A stretch of 64,000 nucleotides of DNA from Hydnum rufescens UP504 (GCA_014904985.1 MU128996.1:62001-126000); one strand, 5' to 3'; positions 1-13,092 are shown, numbered from the stretch's first letter. Translations and numbers: made by a program. Notes: generated by a model not told the origin, from the letters alone.

Positions 1-2575
1 GTGCCAATTGTCTGGTTGCGGGCAGAGAAGCGGGCCTACGACCCGGAGAGAATCGAATTCTCGGCCGACCGCTCCAAGCTCTGGAAACCAGGCGATGATG
101 ACATCATGGCCACTACATTTGCTACCCTAAATTTCTGTCATGTGATAGACCTTCTCAATGATACTAATGTACCTCCCCCGAATGTGATGGACTCCAGGTG
201 GTGGGTTGGCATCGTCATCGGAATGCTTCATGGAGGCTTCAGGGGATCTTGGGTCAAACCGCCCTCACCAGACTGGGTCAAGATCGCCCTTGATGTTTTC
301 GTGACGCACACGGCGCCCACGACGGAATCCGTGCTCCGCCAATTTGCTATCCGGCACCCTAACATGAAAAGGATCCTGCTTCAGGAACCGGAGACATGGA
401 AAAACCAACCCACCCCTCCAGTCCCAACCACCGAGCTCAAAACAGGATGGTCCCGAGGGTGCCGGTTCAATCCTACCAGGTATGAAAGAGAAAATAGCGC
501 TTATTGGCTCAGTACCACCCTTATCAGAGAAACATCTAAGGACCCCGCCCAATGCAGTCACCCAATGCAAATAGTGCAGTACCTGCTCCTGCAACCGACA
601 CTGAGAAGGATGGTGGTGACCAGCCTTGGGGTCGCGAGATTAACCCCTCGAATGTACTCGCTCAAGGCCCGTCGAATCCCTGTCACGGTACGATCCGCAT
701 CATCGTTCAATACACCGAACCAGGAACCCATTATCTCGCGAAACCGATGACAGGCGACCCGTGCAACCCGCCGATCCATCGTCAACTCCCACACCTCCTA
801 AAGAGGCTTCCACCGGAATAGGGAAAGCCACGTCCATTCTGCAAGGTGTTGTGATTACGGCCCCTCCCCCAGAAGCTTTGGCACAAGGCGCACGAGCTGG
901 CCCCCCATTTGCCAATCCCCAACCCAGTCCCCCCCAAACTCCCAACTTGACTGGCCTCATTGTTCGTTTAGGCTCAGCACCCATGGCCAGAGGAGGGTAC
1001 TCCTCAGTCTGGAGAGGTACCTTGCTCTCCGCCACCGACGACAACCCTCACCGAACTCTTCAGGTGCTCTTTTCAATTGATGCCTCCCGGAGGGTGCATG
1101 CGCTAATAGCCGATGCCATACTAGGTCGCCCTCAAGGTCCTTCATGTTCTGTATACGGATGAGTCGACAGTCAAACGAAAACTCCACAAGGTAATATTTT
1201 ATCTGATCGTTGCACGATGGATCTTCCGTTCACGATAGGTGTAGCATCTCCATGTAGAAATGCGAATATGGGCTCAATTGCGTCACGAGAATGTGGTGAG
1301 ATTATTAGGTCATACTGAAGAACCTGAAGGGCCTGGTCTCGTTTCAATCTCGTATCTTCACGGTGATGTCCTGAGCTTTCTGGGGAAGAATCCAAGTGCC
1401 AATCGAGACATCATCGTGCGTTTATATCCATTTGCTTTCTCTCGAATATGGGATCCATCCCCCACTGAGCTTGATCTTTGCAGTGTGCCGATATTGCGCT
1501 GGGATTGCAATACTTGCATGAGCACAAATCCCCCTATTGTACATGGTGATCTTAAAGGGGTATGGTTGAATACATGGTGCAGTGGTGTCTTGCTAATGAA
1601 TTGGCGTGCTCAGAGGAATGTACTGATCGATGGAGAAGGAAGAGCGAGTATTTGTGATTTTGGACTTTCTATAATTCTGGATGGGAGGCCTACTGGCATA
1701 CGTCATCTAACTTCGGCGGGTCACTGCGATTTCTCGCTCCTGAACTTCTTGACGAGAACACTAGAACTGTGCAGGACGGATATATATGCTTATGCATGCA
1801 CTTGTAGTGAGGTGCGATCCATTCTTATCAGGCGGCATGCTTTGTATCTAGCTTGTAATCTTCTATTTGCCATAGATCTTGTTTGACCAGGTGCCTTACC
1901 ACCAACTGTCCAAAGAGGCACACCTCATCCGTGCTATATCAAAGCGTGAGCCTCCCTTTGGACCATCGAACGAGGGTGTCGCCTTTCCTTCGGTTTTGCG
2001 AATCTTGAAGCGCTGCTGGGATCACGACCGATCGAGTCGGCCGCCATTGAACTTAATCATCGACACTATAAAGCGCTGCCTGTACCGTACTTATCGAAAA
2101 AACTTGGCTGTCCACAAAGGAATCGTACGTGCTCTTTCTGGATAGTACTCTACTGGATTACGCACCCGAACTATTGGTGTACAGGGGAGGCGTGTTCGAT
2201 TTATGTGCCTTCCTGGCATTGAACAAGCAATGCTGATCTGGGTCGACATTGAAGGACTGAGCGTTCTCGTGAAGTCTTCGACCTCATTTCACCAAGTCCC
2301 GATTTATCAGCGTTATCGCTGGGAATTGGTCGATAACGGGATCCTTGACGGTACGTCGTACCTTATTCTCTAGCGCAAATAAAGCTGACAAGGTCTTGGT
2401 AGATTCAGAGGATGACTCCGGCGCTTCTTCCTCTCTCTCGGGAAAGGGTGTGTCATCATCGGAGATCCCTCCCTACGTCTCAAATTGGACAGATTATTCG
2501 GTGAAATTTCGCCTCCCCTATTCGTCGACGGTGTCCTATGAGCTCTACAAGAAAGTCAGCCCGGAAACGGTATAA
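1..2575 (+). pseudogene. TKL-like kinase copy A (5' cut by window edge, broken)
   Basis: This is the first of seven paralogous kinase genes. The window opens inside the N-terminal region (PIVWLRAEKR). The linker follows, then the glycine loop GGYSSVWRG near 994-1018, the VALK lysine after an intron ending at about 1123, VEMRIWAQL at about 1250, HGDLKG at about 1541 and CDFGLS at about 1652. The reading frame changes several times. There is a +1 shift near 415 and at least one more in the linker. A base is missing near 1693 in the activation segment and an extra base near 1773 restores frame, so the APE region that other copies keep is lost. The C-terminal tail is open to TAA at 2573-2575. I read it as a decayed kinase gene. 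Local assembly error could explain single indels but hardly all of them. Confidence 0.75.
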
Positions 2576-3940
2576 TGGACGTCAGGATGAGAATTATACC
2601 AGAGGTTTTAACGGGTGTATCGGAACTGGGCCATGACCCGCTGCAGGTCGAGTCGAGTCACAGGGATTTTAGCCACAATCTCCTCTCCTCACGACCGGCC
2701 GTCATCTTCTGGCTTATTCACATGCGTCATGTTGTATACGTATGCATGCGGCTACGACTGGTAGATGTCAATTCCAGACAGATGTATCTGTACGACTTGA
2801 ACGAGGAAGAAAGAATCTCAAACGGGATTAATTATCCTTGAATAATTTACATTGCTGGGGGAGATCATAATAATGTGAGAAATCATCCACGAGGAATTGA
2901 AAATTTCGGAACGCTTGAACGAAGCAAGAATCTCGAGGACGGTGCGAAAAAATTAGCCACACTAAGTGGACGCCCTCGGTGGCTTCATTGATCAACTTTC
3001 GGACACTCCATGCAGATTGACTTACCTGGTGTCTGTGGAACCCTTGGGCCTCCGGAGGACATAGAAAAACACGTGGGCATTAAAGGAACGCGAGTGGGAC
3101 GCATCAACAGTTCTCTCCCCCCCCGCCAACTCGCCTGCCTGGCCCGGGTGTGAGAACGATCAATGACTGGTTTGTACCAGATCATACTTGACGGTCATTC
3201 CCTAATCTACTCCTGTTCCGTCAATCGGGATCCAAGGGGAGTGCATGCACAAGACGCTTCCCCAACAGCCTGGACACGCCGGAAATGCCCACAGGACTGT
3301 TTCCCTGATTCCGCGGAGGGATTGTTTGTGATTCTCGACACCAGAGTTTGAATCGGCGGAATCGGCCCACTCGATGCTGAGTAATTATTCAAGACTGGTG
3401 CAGAGAAATAAATACTGGGGGACAGGGTGAAGGCAACATAATGTCGGGTCCACTAGACAGCATTCATCCTGAATTGAGGGAAAGAAAACAAGAAGAGAGA
3501 AAAATGAGTCCCCAGGGGTCACGTCACCTAGATACAAAGGAGCATAGTTCATCTAAAAAATGTAGGTAGCTGCTGGACTCGCGGAGAGAAGAACGTATCG
3601 CGTCACATTACCTCATCTAGCTACGGATACCTGGGAAAAATCTAGTACCCGGCATGCGGATTTCTGTCCTCCTTCAACGGGTCGTTCGCACCAAATTCTT
3701 GTGACGCTTCAAAACGGGCAGTTCGCCATGTCACCGGCCCCGAGAAGCTCCGACAGGAAAAGACCAGTTCATCATGGAGAGGAAGTTGGAGCGAGGCTCC
3801 AACCTCATCTGATTTTGAGGGCGCGTTTCAAATGCGTGACAGCGTACTTACGTGTGACCTGTGACCGAACCCACCTGCTCGCAAAGCGAGCCTTGGGTCG
3901 TACTTAGACGCAAAGAATTCATCCCGTTAAATGTCGATTA
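2576..3940. other. Downstream flank of kinase copy A, no firm gene
   Basis: This stretch recurs after the other kinase copies (6915-8230, 13093-14290, 20757 to the gap, 34850-35260, 39177-40380, 46670-47400). The first 270 bases contain a short open frame with NSRQMYLYDL, which varies in start and length between copies and is more likely 3' UTR. Further on, the minus strand holds a short conserved frame containing FRTVLEILA, possibly an exon of a neighbouring gene, but I cannot assign a complete gene. Unlike most later intervals, this one runs straight into the next kinase without X or Y genes between. Confidence 0.5.
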
Positions 3941-3994
3941 TGTGTGTTCTCCACTCATTGTTATGACTCTCGTGTCAAGTCCCCCACATTTCTA

Positions 3995-6914
3995 ATGCTG
4001 ATGGCAAATGGAGACAGAGCGAGGTGGCGCATCTTCATGCCTTGGGGAAGGGCTTTGTCTCCCGCCGTTGACGATGGCTCTTTTACTGCTATGGCAGAAG
4101 AGGGAGCTCCAATCTCCTGGACCATTTCTGACTTCTATGAGATACTTCCTGAGTCTCCGTGAGTCATCCTGTTGAATACGTGCATCGGCCTAATAACGGA
4201 GACTTTTGGTAGGCTGCATGCATTTATATCGGGGGATGTCCAAGACATCGCATGCTACACACATGGCCTGGCTGGTATAGTCTATTGTGTCCTTGCGTTC
4301 CAGGCGGCTGAATGAACTTCCAGTTCCACTATCTGCTCATGTGTGTCCACATCCCGAATGGGGGGGTGCCAATTGTCTGGTTGCGGGCGGAGAAGCGGTC
4401 CAATGGGCCGGGTACAATCCGATTCTCCACCTCCCGCTCCACGCTCTGGGAACCCCTCGATGATGAGATCATGGCCACCACATTTGCTACCCTGAATTTC
4501 CGTCACGTCATAGACCTTCTCACCGATGTAATCACCATGACTGGGTTGAACTCTAGGTGGTGTGTTGGCGTCGTCATTGGAATGCTTCATGAAGGCTTCG
4601 GGGGATCTTGGGTCAAAGCGCCCACGCCAAGCTGGCTCGAGCGCACCCTCGACCGTTTCGTAATGCACGCGGCCAGTACGGCATCCATGGAGCACAAGTT
4701 TTCCATCCGGAACCCTAACATGAAAAAGATCTCACTTTCAGCACCGAAGACATGGGAAAACAAACCCACTTCTCTGTCCCAACCACCGAGCTCAAAACAG
4801 GATGGTCCCGAGCGTGCGGTTCAATCCTAGCAGGTACGAAAGAGAAAATAGCACATATTGGCTCAGCACCACCCTTATCAGAGGAATATCTCCAAGGACC
4901 CCCCCCAATGCAGTCGCCCAATGCGCATAGTGCAGTACCTGCTCCTGAAACCAACGCTGAGAACGATGGTGGTGACCAGCCTCGAGGTCGCGAAATTAAC
5001 CGCTCCAATGTACCCACCTCAAGGTCCATCGACTCCCCGTCATGGTACGATCCGCATCGCCGTTCAATATCCCGAACCAGGAACCCCTTATCTCGCCAAG
5101 CCGATGACAGGCGACCCATGCAACCCGCCGATCCATCCTCAACCCCCACTCCTAAAGAGGGTTCCACCCGAATAGATGAAGCCACATCCATTCTGCAAGG
5201 GGTTGTGGTTACAGCCCCTTCCGCAGAAGCTTCGCGACACGCCCCACAAACCAGCCCACGATTTACTAATCCTCAACCCAGCTGTCCCGAAACTCCCGAC
5301 TTGACTGGCGGCATTGTTCGTTTAGGCCCAACACCTATGGCCAGAGGAGGGTACTCCTCAGTCTGGAGAGGCACCTTGTTCTCTGCCACCGACGACGACC
5401 CCCACCGAACTCTTCAGGTGCTCTTTTCAATTGATGCCTCCCGGAGGGTGCATGTACTAATAGCCGATGCCTTAGGTCGCCCTCAAGGTCCTTCATGTTT
5501 CGTATACGGATGAGTCGACAGTCAAACGGAAACTCCTCAAGGTAATTTGTAATTTGTCCGACAGTTGCACCATGGACCTTCCGTTCACGATAGGTGTAGC
5601 ATCTCCACGTAGAAATGCGAATATGGGCTCAATTGCATCACGAGAACGTGGTGAGATTATTAGGTCATACTGAAGAACCTGAAGGGCCTGGTCTCGTGTC
5701 AATCTCGTACATTCATGGTGATGTCGTGAGCTTTCTGGCAAAGAATCCAAGTGTCAATCGAGAGATTATCGTGTGTTCATATCCATATACGCTCTCTCGA
5801 ATATGGATTCCCCCACTGAGGTTAATCTTTCCAGTGCACCGATGTTGCGCTTGGGTTACAATACTTGCATGAACACAAGCCTCCAATTATACACGGTGAT
5901 CTTAAAGGGGTAGGGTTGAGTATATGGACAGTGGTGCTTCGCTGATGAATTGACATGCTCAGCGGAACGTGCTGATCGATGGAGATGGAAGAGCGAGTAT
6001 TTGTGATTTTGGACTTTCTATAATTCTTGATGGGGGACCTACTGGCCATACGTCATCAAACTTCGGCGGGTCACTGCGATTTCTCGCTCCTGAACTTCTG
6101 GACGAAAACACTAGAACTATGCAGACGGATATATATGCTTATGCATGCACTTGTATTGAGGTGCGATCCATTCTTGCCGGGCGGCATGCTTTGTATCTAG
6201 CTTGTAATCCTCTATTTGCTGTAGATCTTGTTTGACCAGGAGCCCTACCACCAACTGTCCAAAGAGGCGCCCCTTATACGTGCTATATCGAATCATGAGC
6301 CTCCCTTTGGACCATCGAATGAGGAAGTCACTTTCCCTTCAGTTTTGTGAATCTTGAAGCGCTGCTGGGATCACGACCGATCGAATCGGCCACCATTGAA
6401 GATAATCATCGAAACTATAAAGCGCTGCCTGTACCGTACCTATCAAGCAAACTTAGGTGTCCACCAAGGAATCGTACGTGCTCTTTACTCTCCTGGATTA
6501 TGGACTTAGATTATTGATTGCAGGGAGGCGTGTTCGATTTATGTTTCTTCCTGGAGTGGAACAAGCAGAGCTGATGTGGGTCGACCACGGTGGACTGAGC
6601 ATTGTGGTGAAGTCTTCAACTTCATTCCACCATGTCCCTATTTATCAGCGTTATCGCTGGGAATTGATGGATAGCCAGAACCTCGACGGTGCGTTGCACT
6701 TTATTCACTAACACAAGTAAAGCTGACAAGGTCTTGGTAGATTCAGGAGGATGACTCTGATGCTTCTTCGTCTCTCTCAGGGGGGGATGCATCATCATCG
6801 GAGATCCCTCTCTACGTCTCAAAATGGACGGACTACTCTGTGAAATTTCGCCTCCCCTACTCGTCGACGGTGTCCTACGAGCTCTATAAGAAAGTTAGCC
6901 CGGAAACGGCATAA
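3995..6914 (+). pseudogene. TKL-like kinase copy B (premature stop in C-lobe)
   Basis: The start is set at the ATG of MLMANGDRARW at 3995, matching M.AxGDRAR in other copies. Exon 1 ends at about 4160 with donor GTGAGT. The main exon carries the VPIVWLRAEKR region and the linker, with one base missing near 4813 relative to other copies. The kinase elements are present: GGYSSVWRG, VALK, VEMRIWAQLHHENV, HGDLKG at about 5900, CDFGLS and APELL. In the C-lobe, TGA at 6348-6350 replaces the CGA (Arg) found in other copies, truncating the domain before the CWDHDR motif. The last exon ends with TAA at 6912-6914. Apart from these two lesions the catalytic core reads through, so inactivation looks recent. 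Confidence 0.75.
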
Positions 6915-8230
6915 TGGAGGCCAGGATGAGAATTATACCAGGGCTTTCATCGGGGTATCCAAACTGGGCTGTGACCCACTGGAGGTCGACTCGAGTCACA
7001 GGGGTACCAGCCACAATTTCCTAGGACCGATGCGCATCTTTCGGCTTACTTCGTGCTGTCTATGTATGTATGTGTGTGACTACGACTATGAGGTCAATTC
7101 CGGACACATGTACATGTATGACTTGGAGGAAGACTGGATATCACACAGGCATCATCCTTGAATAAATTTGCACTCCAGAGGAAGGGGGGATTAACGTGAG
7201 AAATCAAGCGTGCGGAATCGAAAATTTCAGAATGTTGAACGTAGCAAGAATCTCAAGGACGGTGCGAAAAACCAGCCATGCTAAGTAGACATTCTTGGCG
7301 GCTTCTTTAGTCGACTTCCGCACCCGCCCTGCAGGTTGATATACGTGTTGTCTGGGGAACCCTTGGGACCCCCCAGGATATAGACAAACGCAAGTGGGAC
7401 TCACCAACTGTTCTCCCCACCTGCCAATGTGTGGCCTAGGCGGATCGATCAATAATGGGTTTGTCCCAGATCATACTCGGCCGTCATTCCCTAATCTATT
7501 CCCGTTCCGTCAATCGGGATCCAAGGGGAGAGCACTCACAAAACGCTTCCCACCAGCCTGGACGTGCCGGAAATTCCCACAGGATTGTTTTCCTAATTCC
7601 ACGAAGGGGATTCGCCCAGTTGTTTGCGATTCTGGACACCAGAGTTTGAATCGGCCGGGAGGGTTAGTAATTATTGAAGACCGGGTACAGAGAAATGAAC
7701 ACAGGTGGACAGGGTAAAGGTAAGATGATATCGGGTGCACTTGACACCGCTCATGCTGAATTGGGAGAAAAGAAAAGAAGAGAGAAAAGACAGTCCCTGG
7801 AGGTCACGTCATCCAGATCCAACCGAAGGTGCGTAGTTCATCGAAAAAAGGTAGCTGCTGCGCACGCGGAAAAAGAAAGCATCGCGTTACATTACCTCCC
7901 CCACTGGCGGACATTTAGGAAGAATCTAGTTCCTGACGTGTGGATTTCTGTCTCCCTTCGACGAGAGGTTCCCGTGAAATTCTTGTGACACCTCAAAATG
8001 GGTAATTCGCCATTCCACCAACGGCAATGAGCCCCGACTAAGACAAATATCAGTCCATCATGAAGAGGAAGTTGGAGAGGGGTTCCAACCTCATCTGATT
8101 CTGAGGGCACTTTTCGAGTTCTCTGTGATACGTGACACCGTATGTGTGACCTGTGACCGAGCCGCTAGCTCGCTGTCCCCCCAAAACTCAAAGGCGGGCT
8201 TGATGCCGTACTTATGCGCAAATGATTCAC
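6915..8230. repeat. Downstream flank of kinase copy B
   Basis: This repeats the block after copy A with moderate divergence. It includes the minus-strand frame with FRTVLEILA near 7215-7300 and the short Arg/Cys-rich stretch near 7560-7620. No complete gene could be supported. Confidence 0.5.
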
Positions 8231-8239
8231 TTGTCCTCG

Positions 8240-9210
8240 AGAGAGCATTTCACTGCACCTCATTGAGGGGGCCGCCATGCTTATCACCTTCCTCTGTGAT
8301 CCCTTTACTTCGCTGCGCTTCTCCTCTTTACGGTGCTGATCACCATAGCATCCTATTCTCCAGTGACGGCTCCGAAGACGGACGTGTTTTCCAATGAGCC
8401 CACACGTGGAGGCTGAAAACCACCCGCAGCAAATCGTGCAGTTACGGCATATGCTGATGTATGGAGAGACACTTGACTCTTGTTTGATGGCCTCACCCGT
8501 TCGTGATAGTCCTTCAGCACCAGCATCACCCTGTTCTTAAACCGGAATCTAGTCTTTCGGGTCAAGCCCTCTCGCATCCCGGTAGGTCATTTCGTTCTTA
8601 ATACCCAGGTTGTACGGACCACATCAGGACGGCGAAATAAATCTACGAGGCAAGCCGGGCGAGGCTAGTATCTATCCTGTGAGCCTCTAATTTACTCTGT
8701 TGATCTATGCGCGTTTTGGTCGTTGTATCATCTCCCTACCCCAGATTCGTCCCGTCTTTGCGGAGTCAAGGAAACTGATGGACACTAGAATCACACTGAA
8801 ATCCAATGATTGTCCCCTTTCGCGCACCTTTGGTTTTCCTGTACTTCGCTATCATTCAACCTACAAGAGCGTCGTTTCGGCTTTTGGATCTCACACGATC
8901 CATTTTCTACTTGCTCGTAACTACATAGGTGATGAAGACACCTTCCGCCAACATCAGAACTCGGAGCGGGAAGGGGCTATGTAACTTATTCTTTCCTTGG
9001 TCATCTTCTGAATTCGCCTCCCTACTCGGGGAGAATGAACACAGCAACGGTATTCACCGTCGTTATGCTCGATGAGAATGGCATCGGAAGACTTCAGGCG
9101 ATGCCTGAGACCGATCTCGACACCCAGGCCACGAAGACGTGTCCAAACTTACAACGACACGTCACGCATCATGCTCACTCTGATTCTCGGCGTTTAACTT
9201 GATCTCATTT
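8240..9210 (-). pseudogene. Degenerate X/Y gene remnant between kinase copies B and C
   Basis: The sequence from about 8240 to 8650 resembles the ends of the X blocks at 14400-16700, with large internal deletion. The part from about 8660 to 9200 matches the Y block seen at 16740-17350: the same run of GTTGTACGG, TTTACTCTGTTG, AACATCAGAACT and CTTTCCTTGG landmarks in the same order. Indels break every long frame, so neither X nor Y looks functional here. It shows that the X-Y pair was part of this interval before decay. Confidence 0.55.
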
Positions 9211-9237
9211 CCAATCTCGCACCTCCGCCCAGAGTTT

Positions 9238-9687
9238 CCTGGAGAGCATCTCCTAGTCTCGTTACCAGACCGTCTGTGACGGTCTGTCGAATGGACTTCC
9301 CGTTGAATGTGCAACATGCATCCGTCTTGCCTTTTTTGGTAGGTCTTTCAGTTGATTGCGAATGCAATTACGTAGCTGCCAATGAGGTAAAATGAGGAAC
9401 ACCGCCACTCTAGCGTCTCCTTGATGAACGCGTCGGGATTGTTTGGGTGTTCAGGACCAAACCGATGATCCTGTTTTGACGGATGTGTAGTTGATAATTC
9501 TAGTTAAGAAAGCAGCCTAAGCGGGATTATTATATTCACAAAGCAGCTGAAATACCCGCTATCTCCGACCAAGACCTCTTATGATTGGCCGCACCGGAAG
9601 TATGCTGCACCATTCAACGGAAGTCCCATTTGACCAGACCGTCACAGACGTCTGGTAACAAGACTAAGCATCTCCAAGTTCGAACCG
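9238..9687. mobile_element. Foldback/MITE-like element with about 90-bp imperfect inverted ends
   Basis: Bases from about 9238-9335 are an imperfect inverted copy of about 9588-9687. Shared landmarks in both ends are GTTACCAGA, GTCTGTGACGGTCTG, ATGG.ACTTCC and GTTGAATG. Each end also contains its own small hairpin; the left one (9266-9286) has 9-bp perfect arms, CAGACCGTC and GACGGTCTG. The roughly 250 bp between the ends has no open frame. I could not find a clear target-site duplication because the flanks are not matched by another copy. A non-autonomous DNA element or foldback element is the best reading. Confidence 0.65.
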
Positions 9688-9689
9688 GA

Positions 9690-10168
9690 TGTAAAACCGA
9701 AGAACTAGGAACGCAACTCAACACCTTGAGGAACCCGAATGCAAAATCCGGAAATGACTCAACCGTCTCAATACCAGCCTAAGCTGAGGGCGTATCAGGT
9801 TCTAGATATGGCCTTTAGGTGCTGGAAGCATAAACAAATAGCTCAGATACGTACTTGAGTCATTTAACATGCTATGGGGAGCTCGGAAGAAGATTCTCAA
9901 GAATTCCGGAAAAGGAATCTCTGGCTTCTCGCGTGTGTGATTACAGAGGGCAAGGAGGATTTGGAATGCCATCTGGACAACACCTATGTACAGTACCACC
10001 AAAGTCCGGGATGCTGTAGCAGCGTGTTGGGTGATCTTAGATTCCATTTTCGGTTTACATCCGGCCAGGGCGGGTGTCAAGACTGCATTCAGCCACTGTG
10101 ACAGGTCCAGATACTCGGCTCACCAATGGTCAGCTGAGTCACTAGATAGATTCGACTCAACTACATAC
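9690..10168. other. Unique sequence upstream of kinase copy C
   Basis: This stretch does not match the region upstream of other kinase copies. It replaces the usual sequence right up to the kinase ATG. Short frames exist on both strands (minus 9802-10080 and plus 9874-10101) but none shows a recognisable domain or a counterpart elsewhere in the window. It may be part of the insertion that brought the foldback element. No function is proposed. Confidence 0.4.
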
Positions 10169-10170
10169 CC

Positions 10171-13092
10171 ATGATGGCAAATGGAGGCAGAATGAGGTCG
10201 TTTCCTCCAAGGAAAATGACGTTGTCTCCCGCCGTTGACGCTCGCTCTTTTGACTGTTATGGCAGAAGTGAGAGCACCGGTCCTCTGGGACTATTCTGAC
10301 TTCTATAAGGGGGTTACCTCTCCCGAGTCTCCGTAAGTGATCGTGTTTAATACGTGCAGCGGCGTATTGTAATAGCTAACAGAGAGTTTTGGAAGGCTGC
10401 ATGCGTTTAAATCAGGGGATGTCCGAGATATTTCGTGCCACGCAGACTCGGTTCGCATGGTTTCCACGTCCTTGCATTCCAGAGGCTGAATCAATTTCCA
10501 GTTGTACTATCTGCTCATGCGTGTCCACATCCAGAATGAGGGGGTGCCGATTGTCTGGTTGCGGTTGGACAAGTGGATCGTGGAGCCGGCTACAATCCAA
10601 TTCTCCACTGACCGCTCCAAGCTCTGGGGTCCAGGCGACGAGGACATCATGGCCACCAGATTTGCTACCCTGAATTTCCGTCACGTCATAGACTTTATCA
10701 ATGATCTAGAGGCCACGACTACGTCGCGTCAACGCTGGACTCTTCACCACGTCATCGGAATCCTTCATGGAGGGTTCAGGGGGTCTTGGGTCAAATTGCC
10801 CCCACCCAGCAAGAAGATCCTTGGTCATTTCGTATGGGACGTAGCCACTACGGAATCCGTGGAGCGCCAATTTGCTATCCGGCACCCTAACGTAAAAAGG
10901 ATCTTACTCAGGGACCCAGAGACATGGAAAAATGTGCCCGCTTCTCTGCCCAACCACCGAGCTCAAAAGAGGATAGTGCCGAGGGTGCTGATTCAACCCT
11001 AGCAGGTAAGAAAGAGAAAATAGCATATATTGGCTTAACGCTAACCTTATCAGACGAACACCTCCAAGGACCTCACCCAATGCAGCCGCCCAATGCGAAT
11101 GCAGTACCTCCTGCTGCGACCGACGCTGAGAAGAATGACGGTGACCAGCCTCGAGGTCGTGAAATTAAACATTCCAATGCACTCGCCTCAAAGCCCATCG
11201 AATCCCCGACAATGTACGACCCGCATCGTCGTTCAACATCCCGAACCAGGCGCCCCTTATCCGGCCAAACCGATGAGAGGCAGCCCGTGCAACCCGCCAA
11301 TCCACCCTCCACTCCCACTTCGCCTAAAGTGGCTTCCACCGGAATAGACGAAGCCACGTCCATTCTGCAAGGTGTCGTGATTACGGCGCCTTCCGCAGAA
11401 GCTTCGGGACAAGGCCCACAAGCTAGCCCACCATTTAACAATTCGCAACCAGACCCCCTGAAACTCCCAACTTGACTGGCCGCATTGTTCGTTTAGGCTC
11501 ATTACCCATGGCCACGGGCGGCTACTCCTCGGTCTGGAGAGGCAAATTGCTCTCTGCCACCTCTGATGGTCCTGACCAAGCTCCTCAGGTGGTGTTGATA
11601 GCTCCAGGAGAGTACGTGTGCTGACTGCCGGTACCCTAGGTCGCTATCAAGGTGCTTCGCGCTTCGTACGCGGATGAGGACACCCTCAAACGCAAACTCC
11701 ACAAGGTAATTTTGCCTGACAGTTGCACCATGGATCTTTCATTCACGACATCTATAGCATCTGCATGTAGAAATGCGAATATGGGCCCAATTGCATCACG
11801 AGAACGTGGTGAGATTGTTAGGCCATACTGAGGAACCAGAAGGGCCTGGTCTCGTTTCAATTTCGTACCCTCATGGGAATGTCTTGAGATTTCTCGCGAA
11901 GAATCCCAACGTCAATCGAGAGGTTATCGTGCGTTTATATCGATATCCTTTCTCTTGAATATGGGATCTATCATCCCCCACTGAGCTCAATCTTTACAGT
12001 GTACTGATGTTGCACTGGGGTTACAATACTTGCATGATCACAAGCCTCGAATCATACACGGTGATCTTAAAGGGGTATGCTAGAATACGCCGAAAGGGTA
12101 GTGCCTTGCTGATGAATTGATATGCTTCAGTCGAATGTGCTGATCGATGGAGAAGGAAGAGCAAGTATTTGTGATTTTGGGCTGTCTATAATCCTTGATG
12201 GGGGACCTACTGGCCATACATCATCAAATTTTGGCGGGTCCCTGCGATTTCTAGCTCCTGAACTACTGGAAGAAAGCAGCTAGAACTGTGGAGACAGACA
12301 TATATACGTATGCATGCACTTGCATTCAGGTGGGAACCATTCTTGCCGCACGCTGTGCCTTGTCTCTAATTTGTAATCATCCATTCACTGTAGATCTTGT
12401 TTGACAAGGAGCCCTACGACGAAATCTCCAAAGAGGCACACCTCATGCGTGCTATATTCAGTCATCAGCCTCCGTTTGAACCATCGAATGAAGAAGTTAC
12501 GTTTCCTTCACTTTTGCGAATTTTGAAGGGCTGCTGGGATCACGACCGAACGAGTCGGCCACCGATTGAACTTAATCATCGACACTTTGCAGCGCTGCCT
12601 GTACCGTACCTATCGAGCAAATGTAGGCATCCACCAAGGAATCGTACGTGCTCTTCCTGGATAGTACTCTGCTGGATTTTGCACCGAGATTATTGGTTTA
12701 CAGGGAAGGCGTGTTCGATTAATGTGCCTTCCTGGCATTGAACAAGCAAACCTGATCTTGGTGGGCGATGGTGGACTGAGTATGGTGGTGGATTCTGGGA
12801 CCTCATTCCACCGAGTCCCGATTTATCAGCGTTATCGACTGGGAATTGATGGATAACGAGAACCTCTGACGGTGCGTTGCACCTTACTCTCTAACAGAAG
12901 TAAACAGCTGATAGGGTATTAGTAGACTCGGAGGATGCTTCCGATGCTTCCTCTCTGTCAGGGAAGGATGCATCATCATCGTCATCAGAGATCCCACCCC
13001 ACGTCTCAAAATGGACGGATTACTCTGTGAAATTTCGTTTCCCCTACTCGTCGATGGTGTCGTACGATTCCTACCATAACGCTTCTTCGTAA
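10171..13092 (+). pseudogene. TKL-like kinase copy C (multiple frameshifts)
   Basis: Homology to the other kinase copies begins almost exactly at the ATG (10171), so its normal promoter region has been replaced. Lesions relative to other copies include +1 near 10250 in exon 1, -1 near 10945 and a further shift near 11457 in the linker, +2 near 12279 just after APELL that makes an immediate TAG, and +1 near 12563 in the C-lobe. The main exon N-terminal region (VPIVWLRLDKW), the glycine loop, VAIK, HGDLKG and DFG are still recognisable. The final stop is TAA at 13090-13092. With five separate lesions it is almost certainly a pseudogene. Confidence 0.8.

Noticed and set aside
2575..2841. Frames of 75-90 codons just after the kinase stop in copies A, C and D
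   Set aside because: They share NSRQMY.YDLN but differ in start, and frame is lost in other copies. I tried to splice them onto the kinase end and found no consistent phase, so 3' UTR is more likely.
9674..9692. tRNA B-box-like GTTCGAACC
   Set aside because: No A box, acceptor stem or anticodon arm can be folded around it.
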